From positions 2,698,501 through 2,762,500 of the forward strand of contig CP051234.1 in the NCBI GenBank assembly GCA_017792465.1: DNA of 64,000 bases, given 5' to 3'. Positions 25,494-35,651 of this stretch are shown here, piece after piece; within the stretch, counting starts at the first letter, position 1; every line of letters starts with the position of its first letter. This DNA is from Filomicrobium sp. (GTDB lineage Bacteria; Pseudomonadota; Alphaproteobacteria; Rhizobiales; Hyphomicrobiaceae). Under the pieces are notes generated by a model. It did not search any database. It had not been told where the DNA came from and saw only the letters and a list, made by a program, of their open reading frames with translations. Both the position numbers and the translations under genes were made by a program.

Positions 25494-26002
25494 GACTTCG
25501 TCCCCTCTTGCTCCGATTTACGGCCGCCATCGTCACGGCAAGCTCTTGCCGACAATGCTGTAGACGCTCAGAGGGGAAAAGGCAAAAAGGGGAGGGGGGC
25601 CGCCCCTGGAATAGCGACAAACGAATTGCCGGACCGCATCCACCTGGAACCCAGCCAGATGAAGGCCTCCGGAATGCCGCTGCCAGAGGATCTCGTTGAG
25701 CTGGAGAAGTAGCTCGACGCCGAGTTCGCGCGGCATGGCCGGAAGCGGTGAGGGGTGCGGTTGGCGGCTGGCTGGGGCGGAGCTAGGATAATCTTTAATG
25801 GGTGGGAATGATCAAGGCGGCCACGAAATCCAGGCAGTCAATGCATGTTATTTTTGTGAGCACAAAGAACGCGGCTCTATCCAATGCTGAATTAACTGAC
25901 GCTCATCGGTCCGCGGATTGTGGTCCCGGGAGTCCGCCCCCACATAATAAATAGAATTTTAATGACCTTTGCTGCTTGGCAGTTTCAAAAATGAAGGTAA
26001 GC
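25494..26002. other. Gene-free stretch before the membrane protein at 26.0 kb
   Basis: About 500 bases. Overlapping short frames on both strands near 25.5-25.7 kb lack ribosome sites and protein-like composition. The right part is AT-rich and should hold the promoter of the next gene. No RNA gene or repeat seen. Confidence 0.4.
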
Positions 26003-26539
26003 ATGGAGACAGATGCTGAAGGTACGTCACCAAGCGAAGAGAATGCTAACCGTCCAAATAGTAGCGCTAGTCTTGAGGATTGGGCAAAGAACTCTTTCCA
26101 GCTTCTAATGATTGCAAACGGCGGCGCGTGCTTGGCGTTCGTTGCGTTAGTCGGCTCTTTTCCGCTGGATCAAGCAGGAGCATCTGACATTGCGATCAAT
26201 GCCGCTTGGCTATTCACTCTTGGCTTTCTCATCGCATTCACATCCGCCGCACTACTGCCGGGGCTACGCATTTTCGAGAAGCCGGGGCAATTCTCAGCGA
26301 CGCACTGGACTGCCGGTGCAGCAATTATCGGTTCGCTGGTATTATTCCATGCGGGTGCGACAGTAACATATGGGCAGCTTTCCTGCTGGACACAGAACGA
26401 ATGGTATCGAGAAAGTCTGCGTCGAATTGACCATTGGCAGACACAGCTACCCCTCCTAGACGCGGTAAAACAAGCTCAAGTCCAACGGGCCATCGAGAAT
26501 GAGCTAGAACGGATTGCAAAAATGCCCGGATGTCGATGA
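26003..26539 (+). CDS. Membrane protein of unknown function
   Basis: 178 residues from ATG 26003, chosen because GAAGGT is six bases upstream; two earlier in-frame starts exist. A polar, Asn/Ser-rich N-terminus is followed by SLEDWAKNSFQLLMIANGGACLAFVAL and two further helices (near 70-90 and 105-130), then a charged helical tail (AVKQAQVQRAIENELERIAK). The helix-helix-helix-tail design is seen in small proteins of accessory regions. It is the only plus-strand gene in this part of the TCA region and has lower GC than its neighbours, suggesting insertion. Confidence 0.65.
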   Translation: METDAEGTSPSEENANRPNSSASLEDWAKNSFQLLMIANGGACLAFVALVGSFPLDQAGASDIAINAAWLFTLGFLIAFTSAALLPGLRIFEKPGQFSATHWTAGAAIIGSLVLFHAGATVTYGQLSCWTQNEWYRESLRRIDHWQTQLPLLDAVKQAQVQRAIENELERIAKMPGCR

Positions 26540-26580
26540 GGGTCAAAGTTAGCTTAATCCTATAAAAAAACGGACATCCG

Positions 26581-26613
26581 CCCAAAAACAAAAACGGGGG
26601 CCAGTGGCCCCCG
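26581..26613 (-). terminator. Strong intrinsic terminator for sucCD
   Basis: CGGGGGCCA and TGGCCCCCG at 26595-26613 form a near-perfect stem, followed on the minus strand by TTTTTGTTTTTG. It lies about 140 bases past sucD, after the hairpin repeats. Confidence 0.85.
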
Positions 26614-26652
26614 CTCTCATTATATATATAGCGCTGTGCGCTCTTTCTTTTG

Positions 26653-26711
26653 CCAACACTTTGTCTTTGCCGATACTGCGCGAGCTTGTGTCGGAAGCAA
26701 GCCGGTGTTGG
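26653..26711. repeat. Nested dispersed hairpin repeats
   Basis: Outer arms CCAACAC (26653-26659) and GTGTTGG (26705-26711) enclose an inner hairpin in which CCGATAC (26670-26676) pairs with GTGTCGG (26688-26694) around TGCGCGAGCTT. It looks like one repeat inserted inside another. TATC and a run of eight T follow on the plus strand, so it could end transcription of the gene at 26003. Confidence 0.75.
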
Positions 26712-26727
26712 GCTATCTTTTTTTTCG

Positions 26728-26752
26728 CCAACACTCGGCAAGCCGGTGTTGG
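26728..26752. repeat. Dispersed hairpin repeat at sucD 3' end
   Basis: CCAACAC at 26728-26734 pairs with GTGTTGG at 26746-26752 around TCGGCAAGCCG, which adds a CGG/CCG inner stem and a CAAG loop. It begins one base after the sucD stop codon on the minus strand. Confidence 0.85.
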
Positions 26753-26753
26753 G

Positions 26754-27656
26754 CTAGCCCTTCAGCACTTCCACCAGCGTTTTGCCGAGGCGGGCAGGGG
26801 ATGGACTGACTTTGATGCCGGCGGCTTCCATGGCGGCGATCTTGGAATCGGCGCCACCCTTGCCACCGGAGATCACGGCACCGGCGTGGCCCATGGTGCG
26901 ACCTGGAGGTGCGGTGCGGCCCGCGATGAAACCGGCCATCGGTTTTTTGCGGCCCTTGGCGGCCTGCTCCTGCAGCCATGCGGCGGCGTCTTCTTCAGCC
27001 GAACCGCCGATTTCACCGATCATGATGATCGATTCGGTTTCCGGGTCATCGAGGAACAGGTCGAGCATGTCGATGAACTCGGTGCCTTTGACCGGGTCGC
27101 CGCCGATGCCGACAGCCGTCGTCTGGCCGAGACCTTCGTTCGTCGTCTGGAAGACGGCTTCGTAAGTCAGCGTGCCCGAGCGCGATAGGATGCCGACCGA
27201 GCCCTTCTTGAAGATCGAGCCCGGCATGATGCCGATCTTGCACTCGTTCGGCGTCAGGACGCCCGGGCAGTTCGGCCCGATGAGGCGCGAGTTCGATTTA
27301 TCGAGGCGGGCTTTCACCTTGACCATGTCCATGACGGGCACGCCTTCGGTGATGCAGATGATGAGCGGGATCTCAGCGTCGATGGCTTCGATGATCGCTG
27401 CACCTGCACCGGCCGGCGGCACGTAAACGACGGAAGCGTTGGCGCCGGTTGCTTCCTTGCCTTCTTTCACGGAGGCAAAGATCGGGAGCTTTTCTCCGCC
27501 GGAGCCTTCCCAGGTCGACCCGCCCTTTTTCGGGTGGATGCCGCCGACCATCTGCGTGCCGTGGTAGGCGAGCGCCTGCTCGGTGTGGAAGGTGCCGGTC
27601 TTGCCGGTGAGGCCCTGGACGAGGACCTTGGTGTCTTTATTGATCAGGATCGACAT
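26754..27656 (-). CDS. sucD: Succinyl-CoA synthetase alpha subunit
   Basis: 300 residues. N-terminal CoA-binding Rossmann domain ([32 protein letters not shown]) and the C-terminal ligase domain with the phosphorylated histidine in [16 protein letters not shown]. With SucC it converts succinyl-CoA to succinate while forming ATP or GTP. It starts five bases after the sucC stop codon, so the two are translationally coupled. Confidence 0.97.
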   Translation of the reverse strand: MSILINKDTKVLVQGLTGKTGTFHTEQALAYHGTQMVGGIHPKKGGSTWEGSGGEKLPIFASVKEGKEATGANASVVYVPPAGAGAAIIEAIDAEIPLIICITEGVPVMDMVKVKARLDKSNSRLIGPNCPGVLTPNECKIGIMPGSIFKKGSVGILSRSGTLTYEAVFQTTNEGLGQTTAVGIGGDPVKGTEFIDMLDLFLDDPETESIIMIGEIGGSAEEDAAAWLQEQAAKGRKKPMAGFIAGRTAPPGRTMGHAGAVISGGKGGADSKIAAMEAAGIKVSPSPARLGKTLVEVLKG

Positions 27657-27661
27657 AGTTC

Positions 27662-28858
<1,197 letters not shown>

Positions 28859-29030
28859 CGTCTTATCACCGTTTTTTCGATGCCAGGGGCATGTTCGGTT
28901 GTTGGCTTGCGCGGATTGAAATTGGCCTTGGACGCCAGTTTCCTCCAGAGGTCATCTTAGTAGCCTCTGGTATACAATATGCCAAGTGCCTAAAATCCGT
29001 TTTTTACAAATGACTTACGGCGAGATAGCA

Positions 29031-29056
29031 AAACGGCGTGCCGAAGCACGCCGTTT
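29031..29056. terminator. Intrinsic terminator after mdh
   Basis: AAACGGCGTG pairs with CACGCCGTTT around CCGAAG (CTTCGG on the minus strand, a UUCG-type stable loop), followed by TTTTGC on the minus strand. Confidence 0.9.
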
Positions 29057-29063
29057 GTTTCCA

Positions 29064-30146
<1,083 letters not shown>

Positions 30147-30301
30147 CTAGACCGAAACAAGGGCCTGTTCAAGCGAGCGAAACGGCGATGAAACGAAAGT
30201 GGAGGGCCATGCAGAATAGTGCGGGTGAATTTGGTTGTCGTTGTTGGTCTTTCGGGGGTACGGGCGAATGCGTTGGCAAGTGGCATGGCAGAACTCAGAT
30301 T

Positions 30302-31447
30302 TCAAACCGGGCCTTGATGGGTCAATGCGCGTTCGTCACGGCTTTCCAGGTATTCCTGGGAGCGCATTTCGATCAGTCGGGAGACCGTGCGTTCGAAAAG
30401 ATCGGCACCGTCGCCCTTGGTATAGAGTGCATTCGGTTCGGCTTCGGCCGTCACGATAAGCCCGACGCGGTTGTCGTACAATGTGTCGACGAGATTGATG
30501 AAGCGGCGCGCCTCGTTGCGCTTGGCCGGGGTGAGCACGGGGATGGCATCGATCAGAACCGTGTGAAAGGCGTGGGCGACCTTCAGATAGTCGCGGGCGC
30601 CCAGGGGTTTTGCGCAAAGGTCGTCGAATTCGAAGCGCGCAACACCGAGCGCGGCCATCGGCACTGGGATCTGGCGCCCCATGACTTCAAGTGCGGTCGG
30701 TGACGGTTCGACTGGCAAACCGGTCAAACGGGTCCAGTGCTGATCGAGCTCTTCAGTCGCCGATGGCGTGAGCGGGGAATAGTAAAGTGGGTGGCCCGTC
30801 AGTTTCTCAAGCCGGAAGTCTTTGCCTGAGGAAAGCTCGACGACATCCATGTAATCCTCGATGAGATCGATGAACGGCAGAAACAGCTGGCGGTTGAGGC
30901 CATTGCGGTAAAGTTCGCTTGGGTGCGCGTTCGATGTCGAGACGACGACAACGCCTCGGGCGAACAACACGGTGAACAGGCGGCCGAGGATCATGGCATC
31001 GGCGATGTCGGTGACGTGCATCTCGTCAAAGCAGAGCAAACCCGTCTCATCGGCGATTTGGGAGGCGACGATCGGGATGGGGTCGCCGGGGAATTTCTTG
31101 CGGGCGTTTCCGATACGATCGTGGACGTCGGCCATGAACTCATGGAAATGATGGCGGGACTTGGGGGCAAAATCGACGTTGGCGTAGAACAGGTCCATCA
31201 GCATCGTCTTGCCGCGCCCGACGCCGCCGTAGACGTAAAGGCCGCGTGGTGGAGGGCCGCTCTTCTTTTTGAATATTCCGAAAAGACCGCTGGAGGCCGG
31301 CTTATAAGAATGGATCGCGTCGGCGACGGCCTGCAGGCGTTCTATGATTTCGGCTTGCGGGGGATTCGACTCAATTTCACCGGCTTGGACCTTCGCAAGG
31401 TAAGCCGCCATCGGACCATCGGTCTGATCGCTTGCCTTTAGTCGCAT
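30302..31447 (-). CDS. zapE: Cell division protein ZapE / AFG1-like ATPase
   Basis: 381 residues from ATG 31447 with AAGGGG upstream. P-loop at 74-81 (GGVGRGKT), Walker B in LLCFDEMHVTDIADA, and the AFG1 motifs STSNAHPSELYRNGLNR and FIDLIEDYMDVV. In E. coli, ZapE associates with FtsZ and modulates the Z-ring under low oxygen; the eukaryotic homologue AFG1 acts in mitochondrial protein quality control. A loop with FKKKSGPPP just before the P-loop is typical of the alphaproteobacterial form. Confidence 0.93.
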   Translation of the reverse strand: MRLKASDQTDGPMAAYLAKVQAGEIESNPPQAEIIERLQAVADAIHSYKPASSGLFGIFKKKSGPPPRGLYVYGGVGRGKTMLMDLFYANVDFAPKSRHHFHEFMADVHDRIGNARKKFPGDPIPIVASQIADETGLLCFDEMHVTDIADAMILGRLFTVLFARGVVVVSTSNAHPSELYRNGLNRQLFLPFIDLIEDYMDVVELSSGKDFRLEKLTGHPLYYSPLTPSATEELDQHWTRLTGLPVEPSPTALEVMGRQIPVPMAALGVARFEFDDLCAKPLGARDYLKVAHAFHTVLIDAIPVLTPAKRNEARRFINLVDTLYDNRVGLIVTAEAEPNALYTKGDGADLFERTVSRLIEMRSQEYLESRDERALTHQGPV

Positions 31448-31834
31448 GCCAGTGCCCCTTCGACGATGCACCATTGAGCAGCTTCGTGAAGCTTTGCGCA
31501 ATGCAGCCATGCGGAAAGCGAGCACCTTAGGGGCTGCTTTTGCACGATTCCCATCAAGCCTCGCTTCAAAAGTCTATTCAAAACACCGTCCTAGCGTGGG
31601 GTTTCAGCAGAAAACAAGTCCTGCAATGGATTGCATGCGACAATACAAACCGGCCCATTAAACAAGATTCCAACAAGCAGATTGGGGTATTGTGCGCTGC
31701 AACACCAGCACTACATCTGGTTGATGTTGTCGTGTCAGCGTCGGGTTCGGAGAAAACCGCGCAAAAAATGCGGGCCCCGGCCATTGTCGGCTGCCGACAC
31801 GGGAAAAATAGAAATTTCGACAGAGGTGAGGTTC
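31448..31834. other. Divergent promoter region between zapE and the GNAT gene
   Basis: 387 bases with start codons facing outward on both sides. I see no RNA gene, repeat or convincing short ORF; the GNAT frame is open through part of it but lacks conserved sequence. Confidence 0.4.
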
Positions 31835-32497
31835 ATGAGCGAGCATCATCATTTCTGGGACGGAGTGATCCGGAAGCTGTGGCCGTCGGAAACCGAAAAG
31901 TTCCGCGACCATCTTCTGCGTCTCGACAAAGATAGCCGACGGATGCGCTTCGCGCACGCCGTGTCGGATAGCTTTATCGAAGACTATGCCAGCCGCATGA
32001 ATGACATGGGCGCTATCGTCTATGCATTCATCGAAGGTGGTGAAGTTCGCGCAGTCGCCGAGTTGAAAAAGCTCGGCGATACGTGGGGACAAGAAGCAGA
32101 AGCGGCTTTCTCGGTCGAAAACGGTTACCAGGAAAAAGGCATCGGAACCGAACTGATGGGTCGGGTGATCCGCGCAGCGCGAAATCGCGGCGTGCATCAT
32201 CTGTTTATGAGCTGTCTATCGGAAAACCGGAAAATGCAGGCCATTGCGCTGAAACACGAAGCCGACCTGCGTTTTGAATACGGCGAAGTGATCGGCGAGA
32301 TTGTTCCAATCGATTCTGATTACTTCTCGATTATGGCCGAAGCCATGGAAGATCGTGTCGGATATCTGCTTGCCGTGCTCGACGTGAGCCGGGCGCGCAG
32401 CAAGTTCAAGAAGCTTGGTGCTACCGGTACGGAAGGCACGACCGGCTCCGATAAAGATGCTGCGGTCCAGAAGGTTCCGCTCGCGAAAGGCGCGTAA
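31835..32497 (+). CDS. GNAT-family acetyltransferase-like protein
   Basis: 220 residues from ATG 31835 with AGAGGTGAGG upstream; the open frame before it is not conserved-looking. The central part is a GNAT core: VRAVAELKKL (strand beta4) and the acetyl-CoA loop FSVENGYQEKGIGTELMGRVIRAA, split here as NGYQEKGIGTEL, at about 95-106, then NRKMQAIALKHEAD. The C-terminal tail (about 185-220) is low complexity (GATGTEGTTGS). The substrate is unknown; the family acetylates amines on proteins or small molecules. Followed by a good terminator. Confidence 0.8.
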   Translation: MSEHHHFWDGVIRKLWPSETEKFRDHLLRLDKDSRRMRFAHAVSDSFIEDYASRMNDMGAIVYAFIEGGEVRAVAELKKLGDTWGQEAEAAFSVENGYQEKGIGTELMGRVIRAARNRGVHHLFMSCLSENRKMQAIALKHEADLRFEYGEVIGEIVPIDSDYFSIMAEAMEDRVGYLLAVLDVSRARSKFKKLGATGTEGTTGSDKDAAVQKVPLAKGA

Positions 32498-32508
32498 GCC
32501 CTTCGTTT

Positions 32509-32530
32509 GCGCCGGTTTGCCGGCGCTTTT
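32509..32530 (+). terminator. Intrinsic terminator after the GNAT gene
   Basis: GCGCCGG and CCGGCGC pair around TTTG, followed by TTTTCTCC. Confidence 0.9.
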
Positions 32531-32534
32531 CTCC

Positions 32535-32654
32535 TGCAAGTGGCAAGCCGACTGCTTTTAAGAAGCTTGGCTTGTCGATGTGGGAGCGACAATAGAATAG
32601 GACGACCAGAGCGCGGCAAGCGGACCGGACAGGTTCCTCGCCGCGCTCTTTTTA
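32535..32654 (+). ncRNA. Candidate small RNA with its own terminator
   Basis: A second terminator (GAGCGCGGC at 32609 pairing with GCCGCGCTC at 32640, then TTTTTA) lies 120 bases after the GNAT terminator with no ORF between. Upstream of it, CAAGCC and GGCTTG near 32547-32575 can form another hairpin. An orphan terminator with structured sequence before it suggests a short noncoding transcript. No known RNA family recognised; a read-through backup terminator is the alternative. Confidence 0.35.
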
Positions 32655-33220
32655 TGTCGATCTATATCCATCCTGGCTTCATCGATGGCTGTTGCGTGTC
32701 GCGATCCGACTTTCAGGTCTTGCCTTGCGGACCGCCAATGACGATTGGCAATTTTTGAAATTGGTGGAGAAGCTCAATTCGGTTTTGGCCGACGGGCTGA
32801 ATTCAAAGAAGCAAGTTCAAGGAGAACCGGAAGGGGAAGGTGCAATCAAAATAGAAGCGCAGTTTTGCAAAACGCGCCTCGCGATTTTCTCATCGCGCAC
32901 TTCCTCAAACGATCATTTCGGTTGGTGTTTTGCGTTCCAAAAATAGTTCGAACGTGATGCGCGTTTTCAATTTTTGAATCGATCATCGACATCGCTTCGT
33001 TGTTTTTTTTGCGATGTGCGGTTCACTCAGACTCTCTTCCGAAACGTCTATCATCCTCAAAACAATAAAAATTGAGTCTTTGCTGCAACAGAATTGGCCT
33101 TCGCACAAACTTTTTCACCCTCCAATTCTCTTTTTGTGTCAACAAACACGTTCAAATTGTTCAAAGTTTTTTTGTGCTGCACTTGATTCGTACAGCCCCT
33201 GGAAAATTGGAGAAATGAAA
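32655..33220. other. Long AT-rich leader upstream of the histone-like gene
   Basis: About 565 bases, notably AT-rich in the right half with long T runs (for example near 33003). The frame at 32692-32946 has no start signal or family features. The region probably carries the promoter and a long 5' leader of the histone-like gene. Confidence 0.4.
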
Positions 33221-33655
33221 ATGGCAACGACTAAAACGAAGAAGACCACGACGAAGACGAAAGCTAAGAAGGCAAAGGCTCCAGCTAAGACTGCTGCTGC
33301 TGCTGCTGTGAAGCCAGCTGCCAAAACGGCTGCACCGGCGAAGAAGGCTGCTGCCAAGAAGCCGGCTGCTCGCAAGGCAACCAAAAAGACGACTGCTTCC
33401 TCGAAGGCTCGCAAGGCTGCTCCCGGCCGCGCTGCCAAGAAGCCCGTCGCCAAGAAGGCTGCTGCTAAGAAGCCAGTTGCCCGCAAGACGGCTGCTAAGA
33501 AGCCTGCCGCCAAGAAGGCTGCTGCTAAGAAGCCAGTTGCTCGCAAAGCTGCCGCTAAAAAGCCGGTTGCTAAAAAAGCTGCTGCGAAGAAGCCAGTTGC
33601 TCGTAAAACTGCTGCCAAGAAGCCGGCTGCAAAACGAGCTGCAAAGAAGAAATAA
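33221..33655 (+). CDS. Lysine/alanine-rich histone H1-like DNA-binding protein
   Basis: 144 residues from ATG 33221; GGAG ends eight bases before this codon, while the in-frame ATG at 33215 is only two bases from it. The whole protein is Lys, Ala, Pro, Thr and Arg, with about seven repeats built on AAKKPVARK or AAKKPAAKK. This resembles the C-terminal tail of histone H1 and bacterial HctB/AlgP-type proteins, which coat and compact DNA. It has no folded domain and no acidic residue after the start. The DNA carries matching imperfect tandem repeats, so copy number may vary between strains. Confidence 0.9.
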   Translation: MATTKTKKTTTKTKAKKAKAPAKTAAAAAVKPAAKTAAPAKKAAAKKPAARKATKKTTASSKARKAAPGRAAKKPVAKKAAAKKPVARKTAAKKPAAKKAAAKKPVARKAAAKKPVAKKAAAKKPVARKTAAKKPAAKRAAKKK

Positions 33656-33837
33656 TTCAATAACGCGCAGGCGCCATGCGTATCTGGCCCGATCGCACTT
33701 CGACCTGTCGGGATTGGTGCCTAGCCGGCGTCGATCGATCTTAATAAGAACAAAACAAAGATGCCCGGCAATTAGCGATTTCGCAGCAACGCCTAAACTT
33801 TTTAGGCCGCTGCCGGAAGGTCGAAAAAACCTCCCCC

Positions 33838-33883
33838 TGAAGGACCGGATGGGCCTAAATTCATGGCCTAGCCGGTCCTTTGT
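33838..33883 (+). terminator. Intrinsic terminator downstream of the histone-like gene
   Basis: AAGGACCGG pairs with CCGGTCCTT, with inner GGGCC/GGCC pairing, followed by TGTTTATTT on the plus strand. It lies 185 bases past the histone-like stop codon, so the transcript would have a long 3' UTR, or a small RNA ends here. Confidence 0.75.
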
Positions 33884-33918
33884 TTATTTCCGGGGAGTTG
33901 CAGCTGCGATATAGGCCG

Positions 33919-34698
33919 TTAAACGCGGCGCTCGACCATCAACTTTTTCAATTCCGCAATTGCCTTGGCCGGGTTCAGGCCTTTTGGACAGGCACGGGTG
34001 CAATTCAAAATTGTATGGCAGCGATAAAGCCGGAAAGGGTCTTCGAGATTATCGAGGCGCTCGCCGGTTGCTTCGTCACGGCTGTCGTTGACCCACCGAT
34101 AAGCCTGCAAAAGGATTGCCGGGCCCAGATAACGGTCCGAGTTCCACCAGTAGCTTGGGCACGACGTCGAGCAGCAGGCGCAAAGGATGCATTCATAAAG
34201 GCCGTCGAGGACCTCGCGATCATCCCTTGACTGTTTCCATTCGGTCGGCGGCGTTGGCGTGTCGGTCTTGAGCCACGGCTCGATCGAACGGTGCTGGGCG
34301 TAGAAATGGGTGAGATCGGGCACCAGGTCGCGAACGACATCCATATGCGGCAACGGATAGATCTTTACGGCGCCGGAGACGTCGGAAATTGCCTTGAGGC
34401 AGGCCAGCGTATTGGTCCCGTCGATGTTCATTGAACACGAGCCGCAAATGCCTTCGCGGCAGGAGCGGCGGAACGTCAAGGTCTGGTCGATCTCGTTCTT
34501 GATCTTGATGAGAGCATCTAGGACCATCGGGCCGCATTCGTCGGTATTGATCCAATACGTGTCCAGATGAGGATTCTTACCGTCGTCGGGAGTCCATCGA
34601 TAAATCCTGAACTCTTTCCAATTGCCCTTGCCGCTCGGCTTGTTCCACGTCTTGCCGCGAGTGACCTTCGAGTTTTTTGGAAGCGTCAATTGGACCAT
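33919..34698 (-). CDS. sdhB: Succinate dehydrogenase iron-sulfur subunit
   Basis: 259 residues. [2Fe-2S] ligands in [11 protein letters not shown] and LACL, [4Fe-4S] in [16 protein letters not shown], and [3Fe-4S] in [17 protein letters not shown]. It carries electrons from SdhA to ubiquinone in the membrane. In contrast to the usual sdhCDAB operon, it is separated from sdhA by an unknown gene and a terminator, so it should be transcribed separately or with that gene. Confidence 0.97.
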   Translation of the reverse strand: MVQLTLPKNSKVTRGKTWNKPSGKGNWKEFRIYRWTPDDGKNPHLDTYWINTDECGPMVLDALIKIKNEIDQTLTFRRSCREGICGSCSMNIDGTNTLACLKAISDVSGAVKIYPLPHMDVVRDLVPDLTHFYAQHRSIEPWLKTDTPTPPTEWKQSRDDREVLDGLYECILCACCSTSCPSYWWNSDRYLGPAILLQAYRWVNDSRDEATGERLDNLEDPFRLYRCHTILNCTRACPKGLNPAKAIAELKKLMVERRV

Positions 34699-34827
34699 CG
34701 GTAATGCTCTCTTTTGCAGTGCAAACAGGTGCTATCTGACATGCGGCCTGCGCGGCGTCCTGTCAACGCTACGTTTGGCAAGGTTTGCGCGGTCTTTAGG
34801 AGCATTTGACCGGATTTTTGAGTGATT

Positions 34828-35454
34828 TCAGGCCGGGTCGGCACGATACTTCTTGAGCTCGGAAACAAGCTGGCTCAGCCGCAGTGCGACGTAGAGGCCT
34901 TTTTCCACACTTTCACGCAGCGTCGCGCGCTGCTGGATCAACTCGTTGAGCGCTTCCTGGCATTCGCCGAAACCGAAGTAGATCTCCTCGGGCGCATCGA
35001 TTTCGCCATCCTCGACGGCTGACATCACGTCAAAGGCGTTTTGCGAGGCCAGCACGAGCATGGACGCCACGTCATTCATGATCTGCTGGTAGAGGCGTGC
35101 GTTGTCGGCGCTGACCCGCACGCCATGGACGCCGAACTTGAGCGGGACATTGGTGCCGGCGCCTTCTCCGCAAAACAGTTTTGGATGGCGGTTGAAGCGG
35201 CGGAAGATCTCGATGAGCCCCATACAGCAGGTCTCGAGGTCCTTGAGCGCTGTGGAGGCTTTGCGGCGCGCCTTGGGGCGGTCCGGTGTCTTTTCTTCGG
35301 CCGACCAGTTGATGCTGGCGATGGACGCGATCGCTCCGAGAGCTGCGAGCGCGGGCAGGACTGCTGCGAAGGGATCCGGCGCGAGACGGGTCGTCGCGCC
35401 ATCTTGCGAGTCCTGGCCCGATTTTCCGGGCTTTTCTGGCTTGCTCTTGCTCAC
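34828..35454 (-). CDS. Unknown protein encoded between sdhA and sdhB
   Basis: 208 residues from a GTG at 35454 (AGGA seven bases upstream); an upstream TTG at 35505 is possible. A Lys/Ser-rich start (SKSKPEKPGKSGQDSQD) precedes a hydrophobic Ala-rich stretch (VLPALAALGAIASIASI), which may be a membrane anchor or an amphipathic helix. The C-terminal two thirds are mostly helical, with a conserved-looking block FCGEGAGTNVPLKFGVHGVRVS and an acidic patch. No family recognised. Its position suggests cotranscription with sdhB, 129 bases downstream; a role in complex II is only a guess. Confidence 0.6.
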   Translation of the reverse strand: MSKSKPEKPGKSGQDSQDGATTRLAPDPFAAVLPALAALGAIASIASINWSAEEKTPDRPKARRKASTALKDLETCCMGLIEIFRRFNRHPKLFCGEGAGTNVPLKFGVHGVRVSADNARLYQQIMNDVASMLVLASQNAFDVMSAVEDGEIDAPEEIYFGFGECQEALNELIQQRATLRESVEKGLYVALRLSQLVSELKKYRADPA

Positions 35455-35600
35455 AGCTGGATCCTGATGAAGACGCCGGGAGAGATCGATGTCCCGCACC
35501 CGCAATCACGATCAACGCGCCTTCTGTGTCAAGATCGCGGCCAACACACCGGGATGTTGAAACATAGGGCTGTTGAAAGAAGGGCCTGTTGAAAAACGAA

Positions 35601-35624
35601 AGAGCCGGCGCTGAGGCCGGCTCT
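35601..35624 (-). terminator. Intrinsic terminator after sdhCDA
   Basis: AGAGCCGGC and GCCGGCTCT form the stem, followed by TTCGTTTTTC on the minus strand, 28 bases past the sdhA stop codon. Confidence 0.9.
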
Positions 35625-35651
35625 AAAAAGGCTTAAAATGCCGTCTGCCGC

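Noticed and set aside
32692-32946. Short plus-strand ORF upstream of the histone-like gene
   Set aside because: No start signal, mixed composition and no recognisable domain; more likely leader or decayed sequence.
33300-33650. Repeats in the histone-like gene as a CRISPR array
   Set aside because: The repeats are adjacent, imperfect and in frame with a Lys/Ala-rich protein; there are no unique spacers and no cas genes.
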